From assembly GCA_025677835.1 (NCBI GenBank), contig JAIXMR010000002.1, forward strand, positions 1-64,000: a stretch of DNA of 64,000 nt. The letters are read 5' to 3'. Origin of the DNA: Sporodiniella umbellata. Its lineage: Eukaryota > Mucoromycota > Mucoromycetes > Mucorales > Rhizopodaceae. The notes below the pieces were generated by a model. That model was given only the letters and a program-made list of their open reading frames with translations, had not been told where the DNA came from and made no database searches. Positions 1-11,296 of the stretch are shown here, one piece after another (position 1 is the first letter of the stretch; every line of letters begins with the position of its first letter). The position numbers were made by a program, and so were the translations under genes.

Positions 1-1
1 C

Positions 2-946
2 GGCCGCTACTATCTTCTCGATCGTTCCCCACAGGATAGGTCCCGCCTACATCAAGCGGCTGAACACGCCCTTCGTCAGCTGGAGCCTCTCCTTGCCCTG
101 GGTAGGATCCATATCGAGGTCGGCTACTCTACCTTGTCCCGGCTCGATCTGCTCGATTTACTCTCTCTCACTCAGGCCTTTGGCGAACTCAACATGACCC
201 ATCCCAGCCTGACCGTCAACAGCCTCCGGCTTGCCCATCTCGCCTACCGTCAGTCACGTAACGAACAGGCCCACGCCACACCCCAGCCGCCTGTCTTTAA
301 CCCGGCCTCGACCGAGATCACCTACCGCAAAGAGTACAAGCAGCTTATCTTGCCTGCCGGCCTTCTCTCACGCATCACGCTTGACCAGCCCGACTACCTC
401 TACACCGGTGTCCTGGGCTGGATGATAGCTCAAGCCATCATGGTAAGTCTCTCTAATCACAGAGATACCGCTTCTCACCTACCCCATAGCCTGCTCTGGA
501 CCGTCCGTTGCCTGTCGATCCGCACTGTCTCATCCGTCAGTACAGCCGCTTTGGATTGGACATTGCCCATACCACACTCGAGCGGGACAAGATCGATAAT
601 ACCGCTTTGATCTTTCATGCCGTTTCGAACGTTTCCTTGCCTGGCTTGGCTGCCTGGACTCCCGCTCAGTTATTTTATATTCAATTTGCTCGTTCGCAAT
701 GCACCAAAACCCTTCCCCACTACAACGTAACCCTTCACCTACAAAACCGCTTAAACAAACACTCACCCTTTTTTTTTTTTTTTTTTTTTTTCTTTTTTTT
801 TTTAGTGGACAGAAACCTCACCCAATAGCTATCGAGTCAATATTCCTTTAATGAACTCGGCTCATTTTGCCTCTACATTTCAATGCAAACTGGGCACTTG
901 GATGCATCCAAAAGAGAACTGTCAAATCCCACATACTAAAAACTAG
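2..946 (+). CDS. M13 (neprilysin-like) peptidase homologue, C-terminal part, active site lost
   Basis: Gene is cut by the left window edge. Visible exons are 2-442, 490-726 and 806-946, with introns 443-489 and 727-805 (the second with a long T run). The product aligns by eye with the C-terminal catalytic region of neprilysin/endothelin-converting enzyme: a PAGL block, the 'PAQLFYIQFARSQC' block (family: PEQLFF..FA..WC) and the tail 'FASTFQCKLGTWMHPKENC' (family: FADTFHC..GTPMHPKERCRVW). Known members are zinc ectopeptidases. Here the HExxH helix reads IAQAIMPALD, so both zinc histidines and the catalytic Glu are gone, and the ENxxD region reads RDKIDN, so the third ligand is gone too. The reading frame is open through all three exons, so this looks like a maintained pseudo-enzyme rather than a broken gene. 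GC is clearly higher than in the following intergenic DNA. Family confident; the non-catalytic role is inference. Confidence 0.8.
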
Positions 947-994
947 TTTATTAAAAAGAAGGAAGGAGGGGAGGGTATGAAAGAATAAATAGAG

Positions 995-1335
995 TTATGG
1001 GTGATAAGGTGGCGGAGGATGAGGTAATGAGGATGCATTGGGTATTTGGCTTTGTAATCTCAATTGAAGTTGATGTTGTTGCATCATTGGACTTTCTGTC
1101 AAATGAGCCACGGGCGGGCTTTCCATATCCAGTGCAAACTGGTAAAGTACGGTCTTTTCGCCCTTGGGGTCCTGCTCACTACATTTCTGTTTCTTTTTCT
1201 TTCGTTGGCAGAGAAAGAAAATGCTCCAACCGACCACCAGAGCGCCCACCACGCCCACAACAGCCGCTAGAATATGAACTGTGTTGAAAGTGCTATCATG
1301 CGTTTCTGAAGAGAACAATGGGGCGGACCTTTTCC
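995..1335 (-). CDS. single-pass membrane protein, terminal exon
   Basis: Last exon of a minus-strand gene, beginning after a polypyrimidine-AG acceptor at 1336 and ending with TAA at 995-997. It encodes a short luminal/extracellular stretch, a strong transmembrane helix (HILAAVVGVVGALVVGWSIF), a basic stop-transfer (QRKKKKQK) and a cytosolic tail that is Gln-rich and ends PPPPYHP, a possible PPxY WW-ligand. There is no in-frame ATG before the helix, so at least one 5' exon must exist. A candidate is the hydrophobic ATG-led stretch at 1697-1640 (minus; MTMVVTTIVTILIIFGL), but I could not join it in frame. Similar tails occur on fungal surface proteins; no function can be assigned. It converges with the M13 gene, the stops being 48 bp apart. 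Confidence 0.5.
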
Positions 1336-1991
1336 CTAAAAGAAAACTAATAGAGTTAATTTTCTTTCTTTTGACCCCAAAGGCGTTTCAATTCATAACT
1401 TGTTCTCGTCTTACTTCATTGGCTTTGAACAAAAGAAAAAAAAAGAAAAGAAATAACACAAAAAAAAATATTGAACTTTCAATTATATTCGGAATCTTAA
1501 AAGAAAGAGAATGTCTGGAAGATCTCTTGACGAGAAGAAAGTACAGAAAATCTTTTTTAATTTTAATTTCTTGTCAGCTAGTCTGTCACCAAGCGACCTC
1601 CCCTCTTTGCTTTTGTTTTCAAGCAATCTTTTGTTATGTGGAACCTCAGTCCAAAAATAATAAGAATCGTAACAATCGTAGTAACAACCATCGTCATCTC
1701 AGAGAATTAGAAGATTTCAAAGAAATGAAACATACAATTTCACTTTGTACTCTCTCTCTCTCTCTTTGGATTGACTACACTCAAGATTGGCCATGGTTTT
1801 ATCTAAAACAGAGTTACATCTCATGTAACACACATGTTGAGCTGAACAAAAAAGGCAGTCTCTCGGCTGCCTCTCTCCCACAGAATAAGAATGACGTGTG
1901 TTACTACTTTGGCTCACTCTGTGCTTTGGCTTGTCCAATAAACTCTCTTATTGAAAGGATCGATTCTATCAATCACTTTTACTGCCGTTGC

Positions 1992-2022
<31 letters not shown>

Positions 2023-2143
2023 TGTTTGTTAGAGATAAGGTGCGGGCCATTTGGGTAATTTAAAACTCATAACATTCGTTTGGCCCAAATGCCATCGGTA
2101 GCACCAATCCATTCTCTTTTTTCAACAGACTTTTGTGGCTGTC

Positions 2144-2182
<39 letters not shown>

Positions 2183-2354
2183 TATTCTTTTTTGGTTAAA
2201 AGTTTATAAATAAAATTTACATATAAAAAAAGGCACAACAAAGGGGCACAGTTTTTCTTTTTTTTTTTTTTTTCTTTATTCTCTTTTTTTGTCTATTTTC
2301 TTTCTTTTTTTTCTCTTTTTTTTTTTCTTTTTTGGGGGCTTTGATATATAAAAG
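1336..2354. other. intergenic, low complexity
   Basis: No convincing gene. Contains long T runs (about 1995-2019 and 2150-2180), a CT-rich stretch up to the next start codon, and possibly the missing 5' exon(s) of the minus-strand membrane protein. An open plus-strand frame across 1281-2021 is AT-rich, has no domain and overlaps the opposite-strand exon, so it is not called. Confidence 0.6.
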
Positions 2355-3986
2355 ATGACACAACGTTCGAATAGCTTTGCATATGGAACAAGGTCGATAA
2401 TAAATTCAGATATCGCACCTGTGGTCTATCCAGCCTTAGTGTCTAGAGTAGCTCAAGAACTGAGAAAGCTGATATCGATAACCGACCATGTCAAGAACGG
2501 TATTGATTATAAAAACACCTTTGACGGTAAAGAGGTTGTGGTAAAGTAACCTGAGACTATCATTCCCCTCTCCCCCTCTTTCTTTCTCTCCCTTTTCCCC
2601 TTTCACATTCATTCTATATATATATATATATATACGTGTGTGTGTGTGTGTGTGTGTGTGTGCATATAGATGTGTTTTTGAGTAGAGATATTTATTTACA
2701 GACTGTAGGATAAGATCACCACGATTCTTTACACAAAAGATAGAAATTTAGCTATCAAAGTTGGGCGTAGCTTAGCCTCTCAAAGAATCTTTCACGATGT
2801 ATGTTACGAAACTCAGCTTGAAGACTCTAGTGAACATCTTTATGAGTTTTCAAACGCAGTCTACCAACTCAATACAAACGATAGCCTGAGTGAAATAGAA
2901 TCAGTCAATAATGAGCCTCTGGACTTACCCAATAGTGTGCTCACAGAACTTACCTATTGTTACTCACCCACATGTTGGGGTAATAAACCCTGCTATAGCC
3001 CCACTTGCCCAAAAAGATTAACACAGGTAAACCCACTTTGATTTCAGAAACGGTTGTTAAGTTTAAATAATCATTTTCTCTCTCCCCTCCCCCTCTCTTT
3101 CTCCCTTAAAAATGAGGTACAAGGCTATCACAGATCAGAAAATAGGTCATCCCATCATGACCGATTATGGGCAAATAGAATTAATAAAGAGCTTTACCTT
3201 TCAATACCAAAAATCGAACGTAAAAGACAAGAAAACATATTTGAATTGATCTACACTGAACAAGACTATGTTGAAAGTTTGAACTATTTGGAAACAGTAA
3301 GCTTTCCTTTTTTTTTTTTTTTTTTTGCGTTGACCCTTTTAACCACCATTCATCTTAGTAGATGTGGATAGAACCTCTGAAAACAAGCACGATCTTACCA
3401 ACCTCCAAAAGAGAGTCTCTGGTCAAAAAAATCTTTAGAAATATCTCTACTCTCATCAAGATCAACTCACAACTTCTCAAGGCTCTCAAAACCCGCCAGA
3501 AGGTTAGCCCTGTGATTGATCAGATTGGGGATGTTTTGTTGGATCATGTCGGTCAATTTGAACCTTATATCCACTATGGATCCAAGCAACATGAGGCAAA
3601 GTTCATTCTAGAAAACGAAATCCATGCCAATCCAGCTTTTGATGCTTTTGTTCAGGTAGAGAGCCTTGCCTTATAAAACCATACCCCTCTTATTCCGCTT
3701 TCTTTTCAGTCTACAGAAAGACACCCAAGCTCTCTAAAGCTCGAACTTAACGGGTACCTCACTAAGCCGACCACTCGACTCGGAAGATATACCCTTTTAT
3801 TGACCGAAATACTGAAACATACGCCAGAAGGACATCCAGACCAAATCTTCTTGCCAAAGGCTCTACAGATCCTCAAACAGTGCCTATCCCTTGTCAACTA
3901 TGAAACCGGAAAGGCAAAGACTCGCTTTGACCTTGAAAGAATTCACTATAACTTGTCATTTAAATATAAAGCGGACGAAGCAGTAA

Positions 3987-4018
<32 letters not shown>

Positions 4019-5918
4019 GGGGTATCCTTGCATCGAAAGACAAACTCTCTTTCTCTTTTACTTGCTGTTTTCTATAAAGAATCTCGATCTATTGGACAAA
4101 AAGCGCTTGATTATCAAACAGGGCACACTTAAAAAATCAGCTCAACCTGAATCAGTAGATTATCTCGTTCTTCTTCTAGATCATTGTTTGATTGTCACTA
4201 AGCTTAAGGTAGCTCAGGGCCCAACAGAAAAATATGTGATTCAGAAACGAGTAAATCCTCCCATTTTTTTTTTTTACAAGTCAACTGATGTAGGCATTCA
4301 TAGCCTATTCCTATCGAGCTCTTGTCAGCATATGTACCTCGTTATGACCCATCGATTCATAGCAAACTCTCGAGTTCGTTGATCTTGCCCTATTTAACCA
4401 ACAACAACCCAAACAACACAATGATGATTGCTTCTTCTGGAGGGGCAGGGATTCATGTCAGAGCCTCGACCGACTTGAGTGCGTATCTCTCGGAAGATTC
4501 CTGTTATCCACTCACGTTCAAACATCTCGGTCGATCCGAACTCCAATTCACGTTATATGCCAGCTCTGCCGCGGTAAGAAAAGCATGGATCGAAAAGATC
4601 AAGCGACATCAAGAGGAATATCATCAAAAAAAGCAAATCTTTGAACCCATCTCGGTCTTTCCAAAGCAAGAGTTTTTGGAGTCCAACCGACTTTATCACT
4701 TTATTACTTTTAGTAAGTTACAAAAGATCCCAAACGGCTCTGAAACCGCTTTTTTTTTTTTTGTTTTTTGTTTTTTGTTTAGATGGCGGACAGCAATACC
4801 TGATGGCAGCTGAGGACGGTATTTATGTGGGACATCACAATTACAAGTCATGTCCACACAAGGTACTGTCTTTGCAAGGGGTGACGCATATCCAGGCCAT
4901 TGAAAGCACGCAGATCCTGTTGGTCTTGATGGATCGTCATCTATGGCAATACCCTTTAGATGTCGTGAACGGAAAACCCGAGAATCAACCTATGGGCCAT
5001 CTGATCCAGACCCAGGTTCCTTTCTTTTATGTCGGTTACTGTCTACAGAAAACGATGATCTGTGTACCCAAAGTATCCGCATTTCATTCGGTCATCTCCA
5101 CCTTTGAACCAGTGGATACCAACCTAGTCCAGATCACGTCCAGTAAACGCGGTAGTTTGATTCCCAAGTTCTTGAAGCCTTCCAACTTGATCAATCTACG
5201 TAAACTCAAAGACTGCTATGTGCCATGCGAAGCCTACGCTGTCGAATTGTCTGCGACCATGATGTTGATCACCACTTCCAGAGGGGTGATCATGATTGAT
5301 ATGAAAACAGATCAACCCCAACGTAAGTAGCCTTCTTGAACCTCTTGGGTAGTAGTAATCGAATCTGGTTGGTTTTTTAGAGTTACTAAATCCTTCCGAT
5401 AAAAACCTCAGTTTTATCGTCGAAAGAGAAAAAGAACCTATTCAGCTTCGACAGCCCATGAAACATATCGCCATCTTTAGAACACCCAGAAATCATTACT
5501 TTCTATGTTATGATGGTAATCGTACATACAGCAAAAGATCTTGCCAACATTTTTTTTTTTTTTTCTACTAATAGAGTATGCTTTTTATATCGACAGTAAA
5601 GGAAATCGACTGTTCAAAAAATTCCTTATCGAGTGGGAAGGCGTTCCAGATTCATTTGCATTTTCATACCCATTTGTAGTGGCTTTTCATGCTACGTTTA
5701 TCGAAGTAAGGAACGTGTTTACGGGTACGATTGAACAGATTCTGTCTGGAAAACAGATGACGTGTTTAAACAATGGACATAAAACAGAACTCTCGCTCAT
5801 CTTTGGTTCCATGTTGGATCCCAAAAACGAAAAAAGACGTGTTGTCTTTCAGTTGCGTCCAAACGGACATACGTTGGATACACTTTCAGAACCTTCCACA
5901 CATTCAATAAAAAAATAA
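2355..5918 (+). CDS. Rho1-type guanine nucleotide exchange factor (DEP-DH-PH-CNH)
   Basis: Ten exons: 2355-2540, 2709-3026, 3117-3296, 3362-3655, 3710-3982, 4080-4250, 4304-4712, 4783-5322, 5381-5515, 5575-5918; 949 aa. Order of domains: DEP about residues 25-115 (joined across intron 1 as GKEVVDKITTILYTKDRNLA), DH about 190-390 (with the conserved helix YLTKPTTRLGRYTLLL), PH about 420-580, CNH about 600-925. This is the architecture of yeast Rom1/Rom2 and fission yeast Rgf1-3, which load GTP on Rho1 at the plasma membrane and so drive glucan synthase and Pkc1 wall-integrity signalling. It is shorter than the yeast proteins because the long disordered N-terminus is missing. Several introns contain long T runs before the acceptor. 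TATATAAAAG lies directly before the ATG, so the transcription start is probably elsewhere. It ends only 50 bp from the convergent M28 gene. Confidence 0.9.
2615..2661. repeat. (AT)n-(GT)n microsatellite in intron 1 of the RhoGEF
   Basis: About 20 nt of AT followed by about 26 nt of GT dinucleotides inside intron 2541-2708. Confidence 0.95.
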
Positions 5919-5939
5919 CAAGAAGAAACCGGTTAAAGT

Positions 5940-5968
<29 letters not shown>
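5919..5968. other. very short convergent intergenic spacer with T30 run
   Basis: Only 50 bp separate the stop codons of the RhoGEF (+) and the M28 gene (-); about 30 of these are an uninterrupted T run (5941-5970). The 3' UTRs of the two genes must overlap. Confidence 0.9.
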
Positions 5969-5975
<7 letters not shown>

Positions 5976-8233
5976 GAATCAGCTGCATGTTGGATACTTT
6001 CGGTAGCCCTTTTTTCTGCATGAGCCACCCACGCATCGTTTCTGGCATCCACGCCATCGATAATAGCAGGAAAGACTTGAGATGAGTAGCCTGTCCATAA
6101 GCCGGGAGCATAGACCACATGCTTAAACCAAGTACGTCCTGGAATACCTTTGGCGTCCGTCAGACTTCGTTCGAAATAGGTCAAACGGTCGTTGACCTTC
6201 TTGACGCTATCGAGTATCGATTGAGGGACGTGTTCCAACGTGCTGTATTCACTTAGACGTTGCGAGAGACGGGCCACACGTTGCTCAAATTTTTGGGCGG
6301 CGGCTTGTAAGGTACTGACGGAAGAAGCTAGCCCATGGAATGTGTAGTTGGCAGTATAAGCTTCCAATTCTTGCGTATAGAGAGAAAGTTCAGCAGCATA
6401 ATCTACAGGCGAGAGAGGCAGGATGGGGCTGTCTGCGAGACGCAGGGCAACAAGGCCCCAGATTTGGACTAACGTCTTGTGGTATTTGAATTCAGGATCG
6501 CCAAATTTCTCCATCCAATGGAAACTATCATAGTTACTGTGGTAGACGCCATAGTCCCCTGCAAAGGCCAGATTCATACTGGCGATACCTACGTGGTCCA
6601 AGAAAGGTACAAAGTCAGAGCCAGATCCCAGTCGATCCACCCAAGGACGGGTTTTCGCTGGCAACGCCTGATCTTGACACCAAGCATCGTAAACAGAGAG
6701 ACCCGAACGAGGATCGTCTACTTTTGCAGCCACATCATAAATCAGACGGTTCAAAGAGGGAGAAGCGGCCGCGTTAAAGTGAGGTCCACTCACTGCGGTA
6801 TCAACATTGATATAGACCACAGCCTGTTGATCCAGCCAGTCTCTGTTCTCCTCCACCCATTCTGTCGAGCCCACAAGCCCGTATTCTTCAGCGTCCCAAG
6901 AAGCCAGAAGGATCGTACGCTTCGGCCGCCACCCCTGAGCCAAGAGCTGACCCAGGTTACGACCCAGCTCCAGCAGTGCTGCCGAGCCAGACGAGGGATC
7001 CACCGCGCCATAGACCCAAGCATCACGATGGTTACCCAAGAGGATGACCTTCTCAGGTTCTTCTGTGCCTTCAATACGACCGATGACGTTCCAGATCGGT
7101 GTTGTCTTGTTTTCGACATGGTTTACCAGAATCGCTTCGCCTTCGGTCGGGCCACTGAAATAGTCCACCGGCAGTCCACCTGTCCAACCCTGTCCTGCCC
7201 TTACGCCATGGCCCTGCATGGCTTTGAGCAGCGGGAGAGCGTCTTCCCATGAGAGAGGCAGGGAAGGGATTTTGGGTAGTGCGGGGGAAGAGGTGAGGCG
7301 GGTAGCGTTTTCTAAGGCTGGATAGCCTGGCGTCAATGGATCGCCGGATAAAAGCGAAAGGTAGAGAACAGAACCTCGCTGCGTCGAGCTCGGAGACCGC
7401 CAAGGTCCTTCAGGGTAGGACGGCGCGTCTTTGCCCCAAGGACCATCGTCTGAAGGGTCGGAATAAATCAAAACACCTGCACAGCCATAGACTTCGGCCG
7501 CTCTGACCTTCAAGCCTCGAAAAGAGCCGCCATAACGCACAAGAGCGATCGTGCCTTCCAGCTGGATCCCTTGTGATTTAAGAAACTCAAAATCTTCTAG
7601 ACGGCCATAGTTGGCATACACCACCCGTCCTTGTGCCGTGCCGTTTTTAGAATACCCGTGGAAAGTAGGCACCACGTTGGGATCGTGACTCGTAGGATCC
7701 TCTTGGACTGGATCTTCTGTCAATTTGGCTTCGTACCTGAGATGTTCCGGCCCGGAAACAAGCGCCAGGCGGTGGGAAATAGGATAGTTCAGCAGTGGCC
7801 AGTAGGTGGCGATGCTGGTGTTGATGCCAAACTGTGTCAGCTGGTCACGTGTCCATTCTGCTTGACGCTTATCACTGTCCGTACCCGCTACATGGGCTTC
7901 AGAAGTATAGTGATAAAGATAGTCACGTAGCTGGCTCTTGTTCTGTAGGCTGAGAAAAGTCTGCTCTCTCGCTGTTAAATCCGGGATGGAAGGGTGGCCT
8001 ACCTAAGGTTTCAGTCTTGATTTTCTTTATTTTTTTTTTTTTCATTTACTGTCAGTGGGATAAAACCAGTAGCCAATCATGGCACCCAAAAGTAATAAAG
8101 AGAGCACGACCTTCACCATGGCCCGTGTCGTTTTCTTGCGCCCTTCCAGTTCTGGGCGATGCTCATCTGAGTTAGAAAACAGCCGTTGGATCCAATTCGG
8201 CCTCTCTTCAGGTAAATGAATAGGCCCAGACAT
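5969..8233 (-). CDS. M28B peptidase, glutamate carboxypeptidase II / vacuolar Tre-Vps70-like type II membrane protein
   Basis: Two exons: 8233-8050 and 7998-5969, with a 51-nt intron (7999-8049); 737 aa. Residues 1-38 form a cytosolic tail, 39-58 a signal-anchor helix (MVKVVLSLLLLGAMIGYWFY), then a PA-type inserted domain (about 170-340), the M28 zinc-peptidase fold (about 360-560) and a C-terminal dimerisation domain. All co-catalytic zinc residues expected for the family are visible: H385 and D395 (NHRDAWVYGAVDPSSG), E432/E433 (WDAEEYG), D461 (NVDTAVSG) and H548 (YHSNYDS), so an active metallopeptidase is likely. Fungal homologues act on the endosome/vacuole membrane or surface. GC content is much higher than in the neighbouring AT-rich genes. 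Family assignment is firm; substrate unknown. Confidence 0.92.
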
Positions 8234-8705
8234 GTTCAAGAGAAAGAATAATAAAAAAAAAAAAAAAAGAAAAAGGACAGTTTCATACCACCTATGACGA
8301 CAAAGGGCGGAGAGTCAATATAACACCATGACTGCAGCCGATGGTGAATTTCCAAGGCATATCCGGCTTTCGGGAGCTATCCCTTGACCGTTGCGCTTCC
8401 ATCCAAGGGCCAAAAAAGGCGTTAGTTTACTATTTTGGATATTCCTATTCAAGTTAGAAACAAACAGTGGAGGTATCACACCAGCCACGGTTCTATCGCG
8501 ATCAACGCTGGCAAAGCACCGTACAATCCAAAAAGGGATTTTCTATCGCTGGGCGAGATGTTTGTTGAATGCTATCAACACACCTTGTTTGTAAAGACTG
8601 TTTCTGTTGCCATTCGTTTTTATTGGCATGTTTTTAAAGATGACTGTGGTTTATACATTGAGATAAAAAAAAAAAAATAAAGTAAATCTGAATAGACGGT
8701 TTTCT
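8234..8705. other. intergenic between M28 start and PPN2-like stop
   Basis: About 470 bp holding the promoter of the minus-strand M28 gene and the 3' end of the PPN2-like gene. A-runs at 8254-8270 and 8666-8677. No gene seen; a plus-strand open frame (8435-8680) has no recognisable domain. Confidence 0.6.
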
Positions 8706-9768
8706 TTAGTCGTCATCGTCGTTTTTGGCAACATGTGTGGCGCAATTGACTTGTGTTAGTTCGTGTGTTTTGATATTGATTGCGGTTAACTTTCCGCCGT
8801 AAACGCAGCCGGTGTCAAGGCCAAAGGTGGTCTGCTGCAGATTCAGTCCACGTCCAGCGTCATGGCCATAGTAAATCCTGGTGTTGTTGACTGTCAGACT
8901 TTGCTCGTACGTGTTCCATGTCTTGGCCCATTGAATGCCTACGCCGCTTTCAGAGGTCGGTTTGTTATGGCTGTCGATATCACGCATCGTCATGACCTGA
9001 TAGGGAACTTGATCTTTCAGCGCTGGTACGGCAGGGTCAAGCCCAGCGTGGACAATGACCGCGTTATTCAAGAAAGGCATATGGAGAATCACAGGACAGG
9101 AGGCCAGATAGTTGTAATCGTCCGCAGTCATACTCCTATAGGCGGTGAGTGTACGCTAGCATCGCTCTCTGAACTTACAGTGCCAGTGGCTCGTGGTAGT
9201 TTTTGAACTTGAGCGGGTCTGGTACATTGCCTTCAGGCATGACAGCATTGAGCGGATGCATGGCATTTTGGCCTCTTTGGTTTTCAAACGTCTTGAACCG
9301 TACCAGCTTGTCATCGTGGTTACCTCTTACACAAAGTAGGCCAAGGCTTTTGGCACGGCGGATGACGCCAAGACTGTCCGGGCCTTTGGAAGTCAAGTCG
9401 CCCGCCAGGATAAGCTGGTCTGTAGTGGCATTGAAAGCCAAGGTGTCCAGAAGCCTGTTGAACTCGTCTATACAGCCATGAACATCTCCCACAACAAAGA
9501 TACGCTGTTTCTGTTGCAGTTCTGTGTCGTTGCGTGTGATGATAGGCGTCATATTGGCATACGGCGATACTCCGTACGCTTCGTCGCTCTGCTTCTTTTT
9601 ACTCTCACTGACTACCACAGCAACCGCAACCACCACAATAATCACTACAATCGCAGCTACTCCCAGCGCAATGTATCTCCATCTTTTCTTCTGCTGTGCT
9701 GTTCTGTAGTTCTGAGGTATAGCGTCTATGTACTGCACACTCTCCGTCTCTCCGCGAAAAAACCCCAT
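8706..9768 (-). CDS. PPN2: calcineurin-like phosphoesterase, Ppn2-type vacuolar endopolyphosphatase
   Basis: Two exons, 9768-9179 and 9135-8706, separated by a 43-nt intron; 339 aa. The start at 9768 is the ATG just before the N-terminal tail. Residues 1-31 are a basic cytosolic tail, about 32-53 a Val/Ile-rich signal-anchor, then a luminal metallophosphatase domain. Metal-site motifs are complete and in order: GDVHG (94-98), GDLTSKGPDS, CVRGNHDD, VHAGLDP and YGHDAGRG. The arrangement, size and single N-terminal anchor match yeast Ppn2 (zinc-dependent endopolyphosphatase of the vacuole) rather than cytosolic PPP phosphatases. The C-terminus ends in an Asp run (KNDDDD). Known for the family: cleavage of long polyphosphate inside the vacuole. 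Alternative: a generic bis(5'-nucleosyl)-tetraphosphatase-like enzyme. Confidence 0.85.
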
Positions 9769-9842
9769 TGAATCAATTGCCGAGGTTCCCAAAAAAAAAA
9801 AAAAAAAAAGGAAAGAAAAGCAAACAAATGAAAAAAGAGGAG

Positions 9843-9868
9843 TGTGTGTGTGTGTATGTGTGTGTGTG
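9843..9868. repeat. (GT)n microsatellite
   Basis: Run of GT dinucleotides upstream of the PPN2-like gene, one interruption. Confidence 0.9.
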
Positions 9869-11171
9869 GATATAAGCATTGGCCGGATTCTTTTTTTTCT
9901 ATTTTTATTAAAATTTAAAAGTCCATTGATGTGTAAAGGCCAAAAGACAATAAAAAACACATGTCATACAAGCAAAACTCTACTCGTGCAGCTTACAGTT
10001 CAAACCACCGACAGTGCTCTCTGAAAGGGAAGCGGTCCTTAGTTACACCAGAGAAAGTTGAAACCAATAGAATTCCTTGACAACAACAACAACAAAAAAG
10101 AGGGAAGAAGCAGACGGCAGTCGAAAGGTGGCTTGAGTCATTCGCAGGTTGGATGAATGCCCTATCGCAAGAAAAGCTGGCTTTGTGCTTATATCACCTT
10201 TTTTGTTTCGATGCCAGTTGCCTTGAAGCCACAGCTAAAAAACAACGCTTGGTTTTATACCACTCATGATCACGTGATGTATTGTATAGTTTGCACATGC
10301 TGTAGGCGAATGATGATATCATCTATGCAAAAAAGAATAGGTGGGCGTAGAGAACGAGGCGTTTGGTGGGCATTCAGACAATATGCTCCGTTGAAAAGCA
10401 GCGCTCTGGCTGGTGGGTGCTCTTTATTTGTAGCAAAATGCAACACTTTTGAGGACATAAAGCGCTTGTGGAGGGGGTTTTTTTTTTCTTTTAGAAAAGA
10501 AACATGGCCTTGAAAAAGACAAAACCAAAGTACAGCCGTTAGAAAGTAAGACAGAAGAAATGTTACAAGGCTGACGCTTGTAGGCTGATGAGCAAAGATA
10601 CACATTCTTTAACCTGGTGGTGGTGGTATTAAATCTTCCGTTGCTTTAATCAAATCGCAATAAAGCCCAACAAATATTTTACTCATCTACAGCCAGAATA
10701 TGCGAGTAGATAGCTTGATCGTCAAAGAGCTTGATTATGCCAACAACCACGAGTATGTATACTCGTTTTATTTCGAAAAAAAAAAAAAAAAAATAGGGTT
10801 CTGTTGTCTGCAACTCTCTTTCTTTTCGTTTTCTAAAGCTCTAATGGGGTTCGTCCTAATGTATTGGCACTTTCTTGTTTTAAAACGCCTTCTTCCAAAA
10901 GAAATTATGCCACCAAACTTTCCAAACAAGAGACACTTGATTGCTCAAGTTACACAACAGCCTGCCTTGCCATCCAACATCGTCTGATGATAGACTGTAG
11001 TTACCGCTTTATACGCTCTTACCAGCTCCAACATTAAATATGTTGGCTTGTCGCTGTTGCCCTTCTTCCCAACTTGTGGTGATTTACTCTATTATGTAAT
11101 ACATGACTTGTACAATGATAGCTATGATCATCACATTAGCCTATCATTTGTAAATACTCCGAGCACTTCTC

Positions 11172-11296
11172 AGTCAACGACGTTCTCAAGATATAAATAT
11201 AGATGAATCTGTCTTTATCCGAATCGAAAGCAATGCCTCTCTTTACCTTGGCTTTGCACAAGAAGCAACCATTGGCCTTTCAAAACTAGATTAGGA
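11172..11296 (+). CDS. possible terminal exon of an unidentified gene
   Basis: After an acceptor-like CACTTCTCAG, one frame reads QRRSQDINIDESVFIRIESN and continues to LYLGFAQEATIGLSKLD, then TAG (11294-11296). The composition is that of a real protein rather than random AT-rich DNA. Possible upstream pieces are an ATG at 10700 (MRVDSLIVKELDYANNHE followed by a GTATGT donor) and an open frame at 10840-11034 (SNGVRPNVLALSCFKTPSSK...). I could not connect them in one frame and recognise no family. Confidence 0.25.

Noticed and set aside
1281..2021. 246-codon plus-strand open frame
   Set aside because: AT-rich, no domain, runs into poly-T and overlaps the terminal exon of the opposite-strand membrane protein.
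6479..7252. Plus-strand 257-codon frame
   Set aside because: Antisense shadow of the GC-rich M28 gene, which has all its zinc ligands.
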